Positions 36,489-46,047 are shown, counted from the first letter of the stretch. The stretch: DNA of 64,000 bases from Bernardetiaceae bacterium (GCA_025057115.1 JANWWZ010000001.1:186001-250000); one strand, 5' to 3'. The notes: generated from the sequence alone by a model not told the origin. Numbers and translations: made by a program.

Positions 36489-36554
36489 ACGAATGGCAAA
36501 TTCTCCATTTCACTGTGGCACAGTTGTAAACAAAGATCCCATTTGTGCATTCGT
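36489..36554. repeat. nested inverted repeat between degP and a membrane protein gene
   Basis: Outer arms ACGAATG-gc-AAAT (36489-36501) and ATTT-gtg-CATTCGT (36541-36554) pair over 11 bp with a small internal loop, and an inner perfect hairpin ACTGT-ggc-ACAGT (36512-36524) sits between them. A candidate structured RNA or attenuator; no U-tract was seen. Confidence 0.45.
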
Positions 36555-36597
36555 GGCGGTGCTTAATTTGTTCAAATTTTTGTGATATCTCCAAAAT

Positions 36598-38058
36598 TTA
36601 AAACCCGATGCCAAAAAAAGTGCGTTCGCCTTTTTTATCTATGCCTTCTAGCAAGAATTTGCTCTTGTTTTTTGCCAGTAGGCGCTTCAAATCATCTATT
36701 GTACTGACTGGTTTTTTGTCGATATGCGTGATAATAAATCCTTCTTGTACGCGATTGGATTTAAGAATGCCTTCGCCGAGGCGAGTAATTCTCAACCCAC
36801 TATTGATGTTGAGGCGCTTGCGCTCATTTAGTGATAGTTCTTCTACTTCTGCATTCCATTGCTGGACCTGCATGCTAGGATTAATAAGCCCAACGCTATT
36901 TCGTTTGTTTTTAAGTGTAACTTTGAATTGCTTGGTCATTCCTTGCCGCTCCACTTCTACATTTACTTTATCTCCAGGTCGGTAGCGGGCTATTAACTCT
37001 TGCAAATGGGAAACGGAATTTACTTCTATTCCATTAACAGAGAGTATCACGTCTCCTGGCTTTATTCCAGCATCGTCGGCACCACTGCCAGCATTAACAT
37101 TGGTGACGTAAACCCCGCGAATGGTAGTTAAGTCATTTTTCCGCGCAACTTCGTCATTGACTTCCATAATAGTTACTCCAAGTAAAGCTCGCTGGACTTG
37201 TCCGTATCGGTAGAGATCTTCGGCTACTTTGCGAGCAAGATTCACTGGCACGGCGAAAGAGTAACCCGAGTAGCCCCCTGTGCGAGTAGCGATGGCGGTG
37301 TTGATGCCGATTAACTCGCCTTTGAGGTTTACCAGTGCACCGCCGCTATTGCCTGGATTTACCGCCGCATCAGTTTGCAGAAATGACTCTATTGCAAGAC
37401 CATCGCTATTAAAGAGCAAGTTAATGTTGCGCGCTTTTCCGCTAATAATTCCAGCGGTAACTGTAGAAGTAAGGTCAAAAGGATTGCCCACTGCCAGCAC
37501 CCATTCGCCTACGCGTACTTCATCAGAGTTGCCGTAAGCGATGGGAGTGAGGTTATGGGCATCGATTTTGATTAATGCCAAGTCCGTAGTGGGATCTTGA
37601 CCCACCACAGTAGCTTTGAACTGTCTTTTGTCGTCTAAGGTTACGGTAATGGTTTCTGCTTCATCTATAACGTGGTGATTAGTTAAAATAAGCCCATCTT
37701 CAGAAATGATTACCCCTGAGCCAGTAGAGGTACCACGTCGAGCATTTTCATCGCTTTCGTCAAAAAAACTCAAAAAGGCTCCTGAATTGCTTTTGTAAAG
37801 TGTTCGTATGTGGACCACGGAACGAGTACTGCGCTCGGCTGCTAGTAAAAAATTCATTCCTTCTGGAACGGTGAAGTTCTTAGACAAACCTTCAAGCCAA
37901 TGGGTAAATCGAGCAGGATGGGAGGTTATGCTCGTAGCAGGTTGCAAAGCAGGCTTGGGCTCAAACCAGAGCAAATAGCTGCCCAAAGAAACACCACCGC
38001 CTATGAGAGCAGATAAAAATACAGACATCAGATACCATCGCTTGCTAATTACTACCAT
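36598..38058 (-). CDS. degP: DegP/HtrA-type periplasmic serine endopeptidase
   Basis: A 486-residue protease-chaperone anchored by an N-terminal membrane helix (about residues 9-31), acting in the periplasm on misfolded envelope proteins. The triad is His129 (TNHHVID), Asp159 (DLALIK) and Ser238 (PGNSGGAL). The first PDZ domain follows at about 265-370 (GVYVTNVNAGSGADDAGIKP) and a second, less regular one at the C-terminus (FIITHIDKKPVSTIDDL). It is the last gene of the nfeD-TPR-degP operon, 6 nt after the TPR gene. Confidence 0.95.
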   Translation of the reverse strand: MVVISKRWYLMSVFLSALIGGGVSLGSYLLWFEPKPALQPATSITSHPARFTHWLEGLSKNFTVPEGMNFLLAAERSTRSVVHIRTLYKSNSGAFLSFFDESDENARRGTSTGSGVIISEDGLILTNHHVIDEAETITVTLDDKRQFKATVVGQDPTTDLALIKIDAHNLTPIAYGNSDEVRVGEWVLAVGNPFDLTSTVTAGIISGKARNINLLFNSDGLAIESFLQTDAAVNPGNSGGALVNLKGELIGINTAIATRTGGYSGYSFAVPVNLARKVAEDLYRYGQVQRALLGVTIMEVNDEVARKNDLTTIRGVYVTNVNAGSGADDAGIKPGDVILSVNGIEVNSVSHLQELIARYRPGDKVNVEVERQGMTKQFKVTLKNKRNSVGLINPSMQVQQWNAEVEELSLNERKRLNINSGLRITRLGEGILKSNRVQEGFIITHIDKKPVSTIDDLKRLLAKNKSKFLLEGIDKKGERTFFGIGF

Positions 38059-38064
38059 ACCCCC

Positions 38065-38820
38065 TCAGTTTTTTTGAAGTTGTTTTTCAATTTCTTTTTT
38101 TAACGCATTGTATTCTGCAATGTTGGGCGCTAGCTGAAGCGCTTTTTCGATGTCTTGTAAGGCTTGCTGCCACATATGTTCGCCATAGTAAACCGTAGCG
38201 CGGTGATAGTAAGCCTCTGCATATTGCGGAGCAAGTGCTATTGCCTTTTCGATGTAGCTGAGCGCTTCTGCTACCTTGCCTTCAAAATATAAACAAATTC
38301 CTAAATAATTATTTGCTTCCGCGTTACTGGGATTGACTTGGACACATTGAGCCATGTCCTCCCGTGCCTTGAGGTAATTTTTGAGGGAAAAATAAGTGAG
38401 GGCGCGATTGTAATAAGCTTCTTCGTGTTTGGGGTTAAGTTGAATAGCTTTGTTGTAATCTCGAATGGCGCGCCAATGGTCACCGATAGTAGCATATACA
38501 TTGCCGCGATTTAAGTAAGCATCAGCATCTTTAGGAGTGCGTTTGACTACTTCATCGTAATCCAAAAGAGCATTGATGAATTGATTGAGTCGAAAATAGG
38601 CATTGCCGCGGTTGTTATAGGCTTGTACTAAATTGGTATCCAGTTCAATGGCTTGTGAATAAGCATCAATAGCGCTTTTGTAATCGCCTTGGCGAAATAG
38701 TGCATTGCCAGTTTCTAACTTCTCTAGCGCTGTTTGAAATGGTTGAGAATGAGCTGAGCAATTAGCCCCAATTAAAAAGATGACAGACCAAGCAAAACGG
38801 ACAAAATATCGCAGCATCAT
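38065..38820 (-). CDS. secreted TPR protein
   Basis: A 251-residue protein with a signal peptide (MMLRYFVRFAWSVIFLIGAN, cleavage near SAHSQ) followed by about six TPR units (for example DTNLVQAYNNRGNAYFRLNQ). A longer in-frame reading would overlap nfeD by about 70 nt, so the later ATG was preferred; it starts 7 nt after nfeD ends. Predicted periplasmic scaffold, plausibly working with the NfeD-like and DegP proteins encoded beside it. Confidence 0.85.
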   Translation of the reverse strand: MMLRYFVRFAWSVIFLIGANCSAHSQPFQTALEKLETGNALFRQGDYKSAIDAYSQAIELDTNLVQAYNNRGNAYFRLNQFINALLDYDEVVKRTPKDADAYLNRGNVYATIGDHWRAIRDYNKAIQLNPKHEEAYYNRALTYFSLKNYLKAREDMAQCVQVNPSNAEANNYLGICLYFEGKVAEALSYIEKAIALAPQYAEAYYHRATVYYGEHMWQQALQDIEKALQLAPNIAEYNALKKEIEKQLQKN

Positions 38821-38827
38821 TTGAAAA

Positions 38828-39565
38828 TTACGCTTTCGTAATGGCAGCATTGGGATTGAAGTCTTCTCTAGGTCTGACGCGCAGCATGTTACCTTCCACA
38901 TCTACCACATACACCCATTTGCCTGCCTCTATGTAAGAATCTAAAGAAGTGGCTTCATAAAGTTTTCCTTCTATTTCCACCTTTCCAGAGGGACGCAATA
39001 CAGTGCGCACAAGAGCAGGCTTTCCAATAAGGCTTTGCAACTGGGTGCCTAAAGCAAATCCTTCGCTCGCATCCAAAGATTGATGTAAAGTTACTTGATG
39101 AAAAAGCCGAGAGTTGACAATTTTTTTTATCAAGTACGTTAGCACTACTATTCCACCTACTATCCCTGCTATCACTATCAAAAGTGAGGAGATTGCATCG
39201 GCAGTTTGCATTTGACTGGAGTTTGTTATATGGTTGGGTAATGCAGCTAATACCAAGCTAATGATTGTTAAAATAATTCCAATTATGCCAACAGTCCCCA
39301 AGCCAGGCAAAGCAAAAATTTCTATGACCATTAATATAGTTCCAGCAAAAAACATGAGTACTTCCCACCAGGCAGCCAGTCCTAGCAAAGAATAAGTTAT
39401 GAAGTAAATAATAGCCGACAACAAACCAACAGCCAAAGGTACTATTGTGCCAGGAAGTTTGATTTCCAGTATAATGCCAGTAATAAATAACAATATTAGC
39501 AAAGCGCTCATCCATGGCTGAGCGCAAAAAAGAGCCATTTCATATAGCAAATTATTACTTGGCAT
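38828..39565 (-). CDS. NfeD family membrane protein
   Basis: A 245-residue protein with four to five membrane helices (residues 20-160) containing the NfeD signature EIFALPGLGTVGIIGIILTI, then a C-terminal OB-fold (LQSLIGKPALVRTVLRPSGKVEIEGKLYEA, discussed in parts, about 180-240). It lacks the N-terminal ClpP-like serine-protease domain of full-length NfeD, so it is a short form that would need a partner; such proteins often work with stomatin/flotillin-type proteins. First gene of the operon with the TPR protein and DegP. Confidence 0.88.
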   Translation of the reverse strand: MPSNNLLYEMALFCAQPWMSALLILLFITGIILEIKLPGTIVPLAVGLLSAIIYFITYSLLGLAAWWEVLMFFAGTILMVIEIFALPGLGTVGIIGIILTIISLVLAALPNHITNSSQMQTADAISSLLIVIAGIVGGIVVLTYLIKKIVNSRLFHQVTLHQSLDASEGFALGTQLQSLIGKPALVRTVLRPSGKVEIEGKLYEATSLDSYIEAGKWVYVVDVEGNMLRVRPREDFNPNAAITKA

Positions 39566-39654
39566 GGCTTTAATCTTTTCTTGTCTTTTGCGCTAATGTA
39601 CGCAAAAAATAGCGGTTAGCTACCTACAGGTAGCAGGAAAAATGATCAATGTTA

Positions 39655-40719
39655 TCAGCCAGTTAAAGAAATATCGGCAAATTGGGTAAGTGATTTATGG
39701 GGGAATCCGTCTTTCATTTCTACGCCTGTACCGTTACGGGATGGATAAATAGCACCTTGCGGAGTGACTTGTACTCCCGTTGCAATATCTTGGCTAAGGA
39801 GTAAAGCGCCATCCATATCCACGTAATCTAGTAAAGGCGCCAAATGGGCAATAGCAGAGATGCCTACGCTAGACTCCACCATGCAACCTACCATCACTTT
39901 CATGCCATATTGCCGAGCTTGGTTTATCATTCTAAGAGCTGGAGTAATACCACCACACTTGGTTAATTTAATATTAATACCGTGAAAATATTCTTTACAA
40001 CGTGCTACATCAGTTTCCAAGATACAACTTTCATCAGCAATTATAGGTAGCTTGCTATAAGTAAATACTTCTTTCATTCCCTCCCAGTCATCGGCTTTAA
40101 GAGGTTGTTCAATAAATTCTACTCCGAGCTGTTTTAATTCTTGAGCATATTCAATGGTTTGCTCTGCAGTCCATCCACAGTTGGCATCCACTCGAAAAAC
40201 AGCCTCTGTATGCTGACGCAGCGCACGGATAATTTCCAGGTCGTTGCCCATTCCTAACTTGATTTTATAAATGGGCCAGGGCATTTCTTTCATTTTAGCA
40301 AGCATTACTTCTACGCTGTCGATGCCTATTGTATAGTTGCTTATAGGCGCATTAGCTGGATTAAGTCCCAAAAGTTGATAGAGCGGCACACCCATTTTGC
40401 GCCCGTAGTAGTCCCATGCAGCTTGGTCTAGGGCGCACTGAGCGAAAGGATGCTCCTGCAAGTAAGGTTGCAGGTCCGTCCACAATTGCCAAGGAGAAGT
40501 AAAAGAGTAATCAGCCAGCAAGTGGCGTACGTTTTTTAATGCTTGAGAGAGGTCTTTTAAAGTAACTTTGTAGTAGGAAACTTCTGCGGCTTCGCCATAG
40601 CCAGTAATATTTCCGTCAGAGAGAGCTACAATTAAAGTGGGTTGATGAATGCGCGACTCATGGGTGATAGTAAAGCGATAGCGCAACGGAAGGCAGTACT
40701 CCTTTAAAAAGATTTGCAT
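39655..40719 (-). CDS. dipeptide epimerase (L-Ala-D/L-Glu type), enolase superfamily
   Basis: A 354-residue muconate-lactonizing-subgroup enolase-superfamily enzyme. The KxK base pair is in WPIYKIKLG (near residue 165), the metal ligands in FRVDANCGW, VEFIEQPLK and PIIADESC, and the second lysine in GINIKLTKCGG. It likely epimerises L-Ala-D-Glu released from peptidoglycan, but substrate varies within the group and needs testing. Single gene divergent from proline dehydrogenase. Confidence 0.88.
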   Translation of the reverse strand: MQIFLKEYCLPLRYRFTITHESRIHQPTLIVALSDGNITGYGEAAEVSYYKVTLKDLSQALKNVRHLLADYSFTSPWQLWTDLQPYLQEHPFAQCALDQAAWDYYGRKMGVPLYQLLGLNPANAPISNYTIGIDSVEVMLAKMKEMPWPIYKIKLGMGNDLEIIRALRQHTEAVFRVDANCGWTAEQTIEYAQELKQLGVEFIEQPLKADDWEGMKEVFTYSKLPIIADESCILETDVARCKEYFHGINIKLTKCGGITPALRMINQARQYGMKVMVGCMVESSVGISAIAHLAPLLDYVDMDGALLLSQDIATGVQVTPQGAIYPSRNGTGVEMKDGFPHKSLTQFADISLTG

Positions 40720-40782
40720 ATGCTAACAGAAAAGAACAACTTTCTAATATTGTGTTACAAATATTGCTTCAACACATAAAAT

Positions 40783-42033
40783 ATGCAAACATCGACTACC
40801 CAACAGTTTGGCGTTGCTGTATCGTTTGAAGATACAGCTACTGCTTTTGCCTTAAAAACTGACGCCCAATTGTATCAAAGCTATCTTTTGTTTAAAGCAC
40901 TCCACCACAGTTGGCTAGTAAAAGTAGGCACCAGTTCAGTACAATGGGCTTTAAAAGCAGGGTTACCTGTTAAAAAACTCCTCAAGGCGACTTTGTTTCA
41001 GCAGTTTTGCGGGGGTGAGACTATTAAAGAATGCGAACCTATCATTTATCGCATGGCAGCTTTGGGAGTGGGTTCTATTTTGGATTATTCAGTAGAGGGA
41101 GAAAAAACGGAAACTGGCTTTGAAAATACTAAGAAAGAAATCATTAATACTATCTACTATGCCTCCAATCATCGCCAGCAAGTACCTTTTTGCGTATTTA
41201 AAGTAACTGGGCTTGCTCCATTTCGGTTGTTGGAAAAAGTTTCGGCAAGTATTAAAGGTCAAGAACCACTTGCCTTGCCTTCCGAATTAAAAGGCTTTGA
41301 GGCTGTTCGGGAAAGAATCGACCAAATTTGCCGCGTAGCTGCTGAAAATGAGGTGCGCATTTTAATTGACGGAGAAGAAACATGGATTCAACCAGCCATA
41401 GATGTGCTTGCTTACGAGATGATGGAAAAGTATAATCGTCAAAAAGCGATTGTGTACAATACCTATCAAATGTATGTCACGGACCGACTAGAAAAACTTC
41501 GCTATTGGTATGATTTAGCTGCCAAGCAAGGGTTTTATCTTGGAGTAAAGCTAGTGCGCGGGGCATACATGGAAAAGGAACGAGAAAGGGCAGCGCAGCT
41601 AGGTTATCCCGACCCTATTCAGCCTACAAAAGAAGCCTGTGACCAAGATTTTAATCAAGCTCTTGGCTTTTGCATAGAAAATAAGCACCGCATTTCTCTT
41701 TGTGCTGGTACACACAATGAAGAGAGTTGTTACTACTTGGTGTCTTTAATGGAAAAATACAATATTAAACCCGACGATTCAGGTGTATATTTTGCCCAAT
41801 TGTATGGAATGAGCGACAATATTTCATTTAATCTAGCAAAAGCCGGATATAATGTCGCCAAATATCTACCTTATGGACCTGTGGAGGCTACTTTGCCTTA
41901 CCTTTTTCGAAGAGCTCAGGAAAATACTTCTGTAGCTGGTCAAAGTAGTCGCGAACTGCTCTTAATTCAACGTGAATTGCAGCGGCGCAAAATTCAGCCA
42001 AGCTATAGCCAAAAGGTAAAATTTTGCTGTTAA
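40783..42033 (+). CDS. proline dehydrogenase
   Basis: A 416-residue monofunctional FAD-dependent proline dehydrogenase, oxidising proline to pyrroline-5-carboxylate. Conserved blocks are FGLVKLVRGAYMEKER-like YLGVKLVRGAYMEKERER (Lys-Arg contacts), LCAGTHNEES, and the C-terminal YGPVEATLPYLFRRAQENT with the substrate-binding RRAQEN. It resembles the eukaryote-like, PutA-independent PRODH of Bacteroidota. The P5C dehydrogenase gene is not adjacent. Confidence 0.93.
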   Translation: MQTSTTQQFGVAVSFEDTATAFALKTDAQLYQSYLLFKALHHSWLVKVGTSSVQWALKAGLPVKKLLKATLFQQFCGGETIKECEPIIYRMAALGVGSILDYSVEGEKTETGFENTKKEIINTIYYASNHRQQVPFCVFKVTGLAPFRLLEKVSASIKGQEPLALPSELKGFEAVRERIDQICRVAAENEVRILIDGEETWIQPAIDVLAYEMMEKYNRQKAIVYNTYQMYVTDRLEKLRYWYDLAAKQGFYLGVKLVRGAYMEKERERAAQLGYPDPIQPTKEACDQDFNQALGFCIENKHRISLCAGTHNEESCYYLVSLMEKYNIKPDDSGVYFAQLYGMSDNISFNLAKAGYNVAKYLPYGPVEATLPYLFRRAQENTSVAGQSSRELLLIQRELQRRKIQPSYSQKVKFCC

Positions 42034-42052
42034 TTTACCGTACAACTACAAT

Positions 42053-42649
42053 TTAAAGCAAAACATTTTTTACAAAGTCGTCAAAAGGTAAAGGAGGTTG
42101 ATAAAGGGAGTCTTGGTAATAATGAGCCATTAGGCGTATAAAGCTGGGTTGGTCGTCGATTTGAACGTATTCAATTAATACATTTCCATAGAGTTGGTTA
42201 CAAGGTAAAAATTTTCCGTTTTCTACTCGGAGATCGATAGGTGGTTTTAGATAGTGTTTTTCTACTGTTTCTGTGTAATGAGAGCGGAGGTAAATACGTC
42301 GGTCAGAAGTGTAAAGTTGATAGCCAATTTGCAAAGTTTTATCTCGTAGGTAGTCAAAAAAGAACTGAAAAGGTTCTGGACCGATTTGAGGATGATAAGT
42401 AAAAGCAATGCCGTTACTACCGTTTATTTTTAAAATATGCACTTGAAAGTCAGCAAGTTGTTGATTTTTCTTAAGTTGCCAAGCCTCCCAAAATTGGTAA
42501 GCAAGGCGGTGATGTGCGCCACTATTTTGCCAGAGAAACATTTTATGGCGAAAGTCTTGGTTGCGTTCCAGTGCTTCTTCTAACACTGGAACGTTTTCAG
42601 TGTGTCGTCTAGGAAAAAGTTGTTCAACTATTTTGTCAAAGAAAGACAT
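42053..42649 (-). CDS. conserved-looking protein of unknown function
   Basis: A 198-residue soluble protein without signal peptide or membrane segment, rich in aromatic residues (His, Tyr, Phe) and mixed alpha/beta in appearance. The middle (FQVHILKINGSNGIAFTYHP) and the C-terminus (SFIRLMAHYYQDSLYQ) look like well-formed strands and helices. No family recognised. It is convergent with proline dehydrogenase (20-nt gap) and follows the HMA-domain gene on the same strand by 15 nt, so those two may be cotranscribed. Confidence 0.7.
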   Translation of the reverse strand: MSFFDKIVEQLFPRRHTENVPVLEEALERNQDFRHKMFLWQNSGAHHRLAYQFWEAWQLKKNQQLADFQVHILKINGSNGIAFTYHPQIGPEPFQFFFDYLRDKTLQIGYQLYTSDRRIYLRSHYTETVEKHYLKPPIDLRVENGKFLPCNQLYGNVLIEYVQIDDQPSFIRLMAHYYQDSLYQPPLPFDDFVKNVLL

Positions 42650-42664
42650 AATGAGTTAATTTTA

Positions 42665-43003
42665 TCACTGTTTGTGATTGTTCTTTTTACAGCAATCGGG
42701 GAGTCTATTATATGCCTTAGGGTCTGCTAGCATGTCATCGGCATCATAACCAATTTTGGTAAGAGCTACTTTAATCTTTTGTGGGGTAGATTTTCTGGGG
42801 TTATACACTACGGTCAATGTGTGGTTTTCTAAATTGAGCTCAGCGGATTTTACGCCTTTTTGCAATCTCATGCCTTTTTCTATGCGTTTTTTGCACATTT
42901 CGCATTGGGAAGAGGTTTTAATGGTAATGCTTGCAAGGTCAGACTGCGCGGCGGAGAAGTAGGCTACCACAAGAAACAGCAGCAGAAACGACCAGTTTTT
43001 CAT
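42665..43003 (-). CDS. secreted heavy-metal-associated (HMA) domain protein
   Basis: A 112-residue exported protein: signal peptide MKNWSFLLLFLVVAYFSAAQ, then an HMA ferredoxin-like domain whose metal-binding loop reads SSQCEMCKKRIEKGM (CxxC). The C-terminal tail has a Cys pair (PDCCKK) that could also bind metal. The inner ATG was chosen because the GTG nine codons upstream gives no signal peptide. Probably a periplasmic copper chaperone; copper is inferred from the domain, not shown by neighbours. Confidence 0.88.
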   Translation of the reverse strand: MKNWSFLLLFLVVAYFSAAQSDLASITIKTSSQCEMCKKRIEKGMRLQKGVKSAELNLENHTLTVVYNPRKSTPQKIKVALTKIGYDADDMLADPKAYNRLPDCCKKNNHKQ

Positions 43004-43103
43004 ATGGTATGAACTTTCTTTATGTAACACTTCTTAATGTATAAATGTTGCATATAGCTTAATTTTGCCTTGAGTTGAAAGTATTGAATAATCCTAAGAC
43101 TTT

Positions 43104-45143
43104 ATGAGACACCGGATAGCGTCGCCGAAAGCCTTTCTCAATTACGACCGCACTGTAGTAGTTATCTTAGTTACTTTATGTATTGCTATTTACCATAAGG
43201 TAGGCACATTGGAGTATGTGTTTGATGACAAGCCAGCAATAGTAAATAATAAATTTGTTCAGAAAGGAATTGAAGGAATTCCAGATTTACTTACTACTAC
43301 TTTGTGGAGAGGTGATGAATCAAGGGGAACTGCTATTAAAGCTTATCGCCCACTTACGATGATAACATTTGCTATAGATTACGAACTTTTTGGGTTAAAT
43401 CCAGGCCCATTTCATTGGGTTCAGCTATTTATTTACATATCACTTTGCATTTTTTCTTATGCTACGCTAAGAACTCTTTTAAGTGAAGATAAAAAAAGTA
43501 TTGCTTTGTTATCTAGTATTATCTTTGCCATTCATCCTGTCCATACTGAAGTAGTTTGTAATCTTAAAAGTCGAGATGAACTACTATCTCTTTTCTTTTC
43601 AATAATAGCACTTTATAACACCGCGCTTCACATAAAAACTGCTTCAGCTAAGCATAAATATTTATCAGCTTTTTTTCTTACATTAGGGCTTTTCTCAAAA
43701 GAAACAGCTGTTGTGTTCCTAGGTATTATTCCACTTACGTACTACTTTTTCTCTCAAGCTCGTTTTATAGAAATTGGTAAAAATCTCATACCATTATTTA
43801 TAGGATTTACCATTTTTATGGGAGCACGTCAGTGGGTTTTATCAAATGAAAAGTTACCATGGGTAGCTATTACAGTTTTTCAAAATCCTCTGTTTCTTGC
43901 TGAAACATGGAGCAAGAAATGGGGCACGATATCTTACATCAATGGAAAATATTTGCAACTAATGATTTTTCCATATCAACTTACTTTTTCATATTTTTAT
44001 GATGATATTCCAATTATTGAAATTTTTCACTGGAAATCAATTCTTTCAGTACTTGCTTATGCCTTAATGATATTCTATGTAATCAAGAATTTTAAATCAA
44101 AAGACTTAACCGTATATGGTTTGCTCTGCTATTTTGCAGGCTTGTCTATTTTTTCACATGTAATTATTCCTTTTGTCAATGCCATGGGTGAACGTTTAGC
44201 ATTTACTATGTCATGGGGGTGGTGTTTATTTCTAGGAGCGTTTTTCTTCAAAATTATTTCGAGTAAGTTTATAAAGCCCAATTATAAATTTGGTACTATG
44301 ATTTTGATGATAATCTTATTAATTTTTTTCGCGAACAAAAGCTATTCAAGAGTACCTGTATGGAAAAGTAATTTGATTTTGGCAAAAACTGATGAGGCTG
44401 TTTCACCTAAAAGTTTTTTTATTAACAGAATATTAGGAAACCATTATTGTTATCATTCTATACACCTTAGAAATCAAGCTACGCTTTCTAATGCTGAAAA
44501 GTACATAGACTATTTAATTCAAATAGATCCTTGGCGTCCTTCGTACCTTATTACAAAAGGCTGGTTATTACTAATAAAAGGTGAAGAGAGCAAAGCTGAT
44601 ACCTGTTGCTTTGATAAAGCACTCTACTCAGCATTCAATTTTTTCGATAAAAGAAATGTGTCTGAAGATTTATCATATAATGAAGAAAACTGGGAATTTG
44701 TTATTAGAAGAGATATTCATTTCGATCATCCCTCAATAGGTTATGTCTATAAGCATATAGGAGAAGCATTTTTTGACGTGAGAAAATTTCATCGTGCTAT
44801 TGCTTGCTTTGAAGCAGCTATTCCATATATGAATTCTGAAATTGGAACTTTTTACATATACCGTGATTTAGGTGCTTCTTATCTAATGGTAAGGAACTAT
44901 GAAAAATCTATCGATTATTTTTCAAAAGCTGAACTACTAAAAGGCGGTGACTATTACATCTACAATGGCCTTGGAAATGCATACTACCATTTAAAAGACT
45001 ACCAAAAAGCTAATATGTATTTTGAAAAGGCTTATCAACTAGCACCTAATGTAGAAGTAGTTAATAACTTAATTGCTGTAAATAAGGTATTAGGCGATTC
45101 AGCGAAAGTTGATTTTTATAGGAGATTATTGAAAAAACGATAA
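43104..45143 (+). CDS. TMTC-like glycosyltransferase with C-terminal TPRs
   Basis: A 679-residue integral membrane protein. The first 400 residues hold about 10 helices and the GT-C/TMTC-type luminal start YVFDDKPAIVNNKFVQKG (Asp-Asp pair), then YRPLTMITFAIDY and FAIHPVHTEVVCNLKSRDEL, all typical of TMTC/DUF1736 proteins. The C-terminal 200 residues contain four or so TPR units (SYLMVRNYEKSIDYFSKA). TMTC relatives are protein O-mannosyltransferases; here the acceptor is unknown. The gene is clearly richer in A+T than its neighbours, including third codon positions, suggesting recent acquisition or a different mutational history. Flanked downstream by a strong terminator. Confidence 0.85.
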   Translation: MRHRIASPKAFLNYDRTVVVILVTLCIAIYHKVGTLEYVFDDKPAIVNNKFVQKGIEGIPDLLTTTLWRGDESRGTAIKAYRPLTMITFAIDYELFGLNPGPFHWVQLFIYISLCIFSYATLRTLLSEDKKSIALLSSIIFAIHPVHTEVVCNLKSRDELLSLFFSIIALYNTALHIKTASAKHKYLSAFFLTLGLFSKETAVVFLGIIPLTYYFFSQARFIEIGKNLIPLFIGFTIFMGARQWVLSNEKLPWVAITVFQNPLFLAETWSKKWGTISYINGKYLQLMIFPYQLTFSYFYDDIPIIEIFHWKSILSVLAYALMIFYVIKNFKSKDLTVYGLLCYFAGLSIFSHVIIPFVNAMGERLAFTMSWGWCLFLGAFFFKIISSKFIKPNYKFGTMILMIILLIFFANKSYSRVPVWKSNLILAKTDEAVSPKSFFINRILGNHYCYHSIHLRNQATLSNAEKYIDYLIQIDPWRPSYLITKGWLLLIKGEESKADTCCFDKALYSAFNFFDKRNVSEDLSYNEENWEFVIRRDIHFDHPSIGYVYKHIGEAFFDVRKFHRAIACFEAAIPYMNSEIGTFYIYRDLGASYLMVRNYEKSIDYFSKAELLKGGDYYIYNGLGNAYYHLKDYQKANMYFEKAYQLAPNVEVVNNLIAVNKVLGDSAKVDFYRRLLKKR

Positions 45144-45213
45144 CAACAACTTTACTACTCTTACCGCATCCAACTTCTAGCTTTATCTACTTTGTCATAA
45201 CTCTCACAAGTTA

Positions 45214-45250
45214 AAAAGGCTACCTGATACAAACTCGAGGTAGCCTTTTA
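45214..45250. terminator. strong bidirectional terminator
   Basis: A 12-bp stem AAAAGGCTACCT (45214-45225) with AGGTAGCCTTTT (45238-45249), loop GATACAAACTCG, with A-rich and T-rich flanks that serve both directions. It ends both the TMTC-like gene (plus) and rplB-rpsC (minus). Confidence 0.9.
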
Positions 45251-45278
45251 CTTTATGCCTGAAAGAATTTTCTTGCCA

Positions 45279-46043
45279 CTACTTGCGCTTATTGCGTCCT
45301 CCACGACGAGTGCGCTCGTTAGTGCGTCCTCCGCTGCGTTTGCGTTCACTGCCGCGCTCCTCTCCTCCTCCAGCTTCGAAGCGAGGTGATATGCCTGTTA
45401 CTGGAGATAAATCAGGGCGGCCATAGATTTCACCTTTAAAAATCCAAACTTTAATGCCAATTTTTCCATAAACGGTTAATGCTTCGCTGACAGCATAATC
45501 TATATCAGCGCGCAAAGTATGTAAAGGTACGCGTCCTTCCTTGTATTCTTCGGAGCGAGCCATTTCTGCCCCGCCTAGCCGACCTGAAAGGCGTACCTTT
45601 ATACCTTGAGCACCTACCCGCATTGCATCGCTAATTGCTTTTTTCATTGCTCGACGAAAAGAAATACGCGCTTCTAACTGCTGGGCAATACTTTGACCTA
45701 CAAGGCGGGCATCAAGTTCTGGACGTTTGATTTCAAAAATATTAATCTGAACGTCTTTTTTAGTACGCTTTTTTAATTCTTCTTTAATTTTATCTACCTC
45801 AGCGCCTTGTTTTCCGATTACTATTCCTGGACGAGCCGTATGAATAGTAATAGTTAGTCGTTTGAGGGTGCGTTCAATAATGATGCGCGAGATGCCTCCC
45901 TTGGGAATGCGTTCGTTGAGATATTTCCTAATTTGCTCATCTTCAATGAGCTTTTCAGAAAAATCTCTTCCTCCGTACCAGTTGGAGTCCCAACCTTTGA
46001 TAATACCTAATCTAAGACCTATTGGATTGACTTTTTGTCCCAT
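45279..46043 (-). CDS. rpsC: 30S ribosomal protein S3
   Basis: Small-subunit protein S3, 254 residues, in the head of the 30S at the mRNA entry. The start [13 protein letters not shown], the KH-domain [16 protein letters not shown] and [12 protein letters not shown] are standard. Residues after about 225 form a Gly/Arg/Glu-rich tail ([12 protein letters not shown]...) of about 30 aa, an extension common in Bacteroidota and likely RNA-binding. Last gene of a four-gene ribosomal operon; rplP, which normally follows, is missing here. Confidence 0.97.
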   Translation of the reverse strand: MGQKVNPIGLRLGIIKGWDSNWYGGRDFSEKLIEDEQIRKYLNERIPKGGISRIIIERTLKRLTITIHTARPGIVIGKQGAEVDKIKEELKKRTKKDVQINIFEIKRPELDARLVGQSIAQQLEARISFRRAMKKAISDAMRVGAQGIKVRLSGRLGGAEMARSEEYKEGRVPLHTLRADIDYAVSEALTVYGKIGIKVWIFKGEIYGRPDLSPVTGISPRFEAGGGEERGSERKRSGGRTNERTRRGGRNKRK

Positions 46044-46047
46044 GCTG

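Noticed and set aside
36367-36594. 75-codon minus-strand ORF between degP and the next gene
   Set aside because: It spans the nested inverted repeat, has no recognisable protein features and unlikely composition; probably non-coding.
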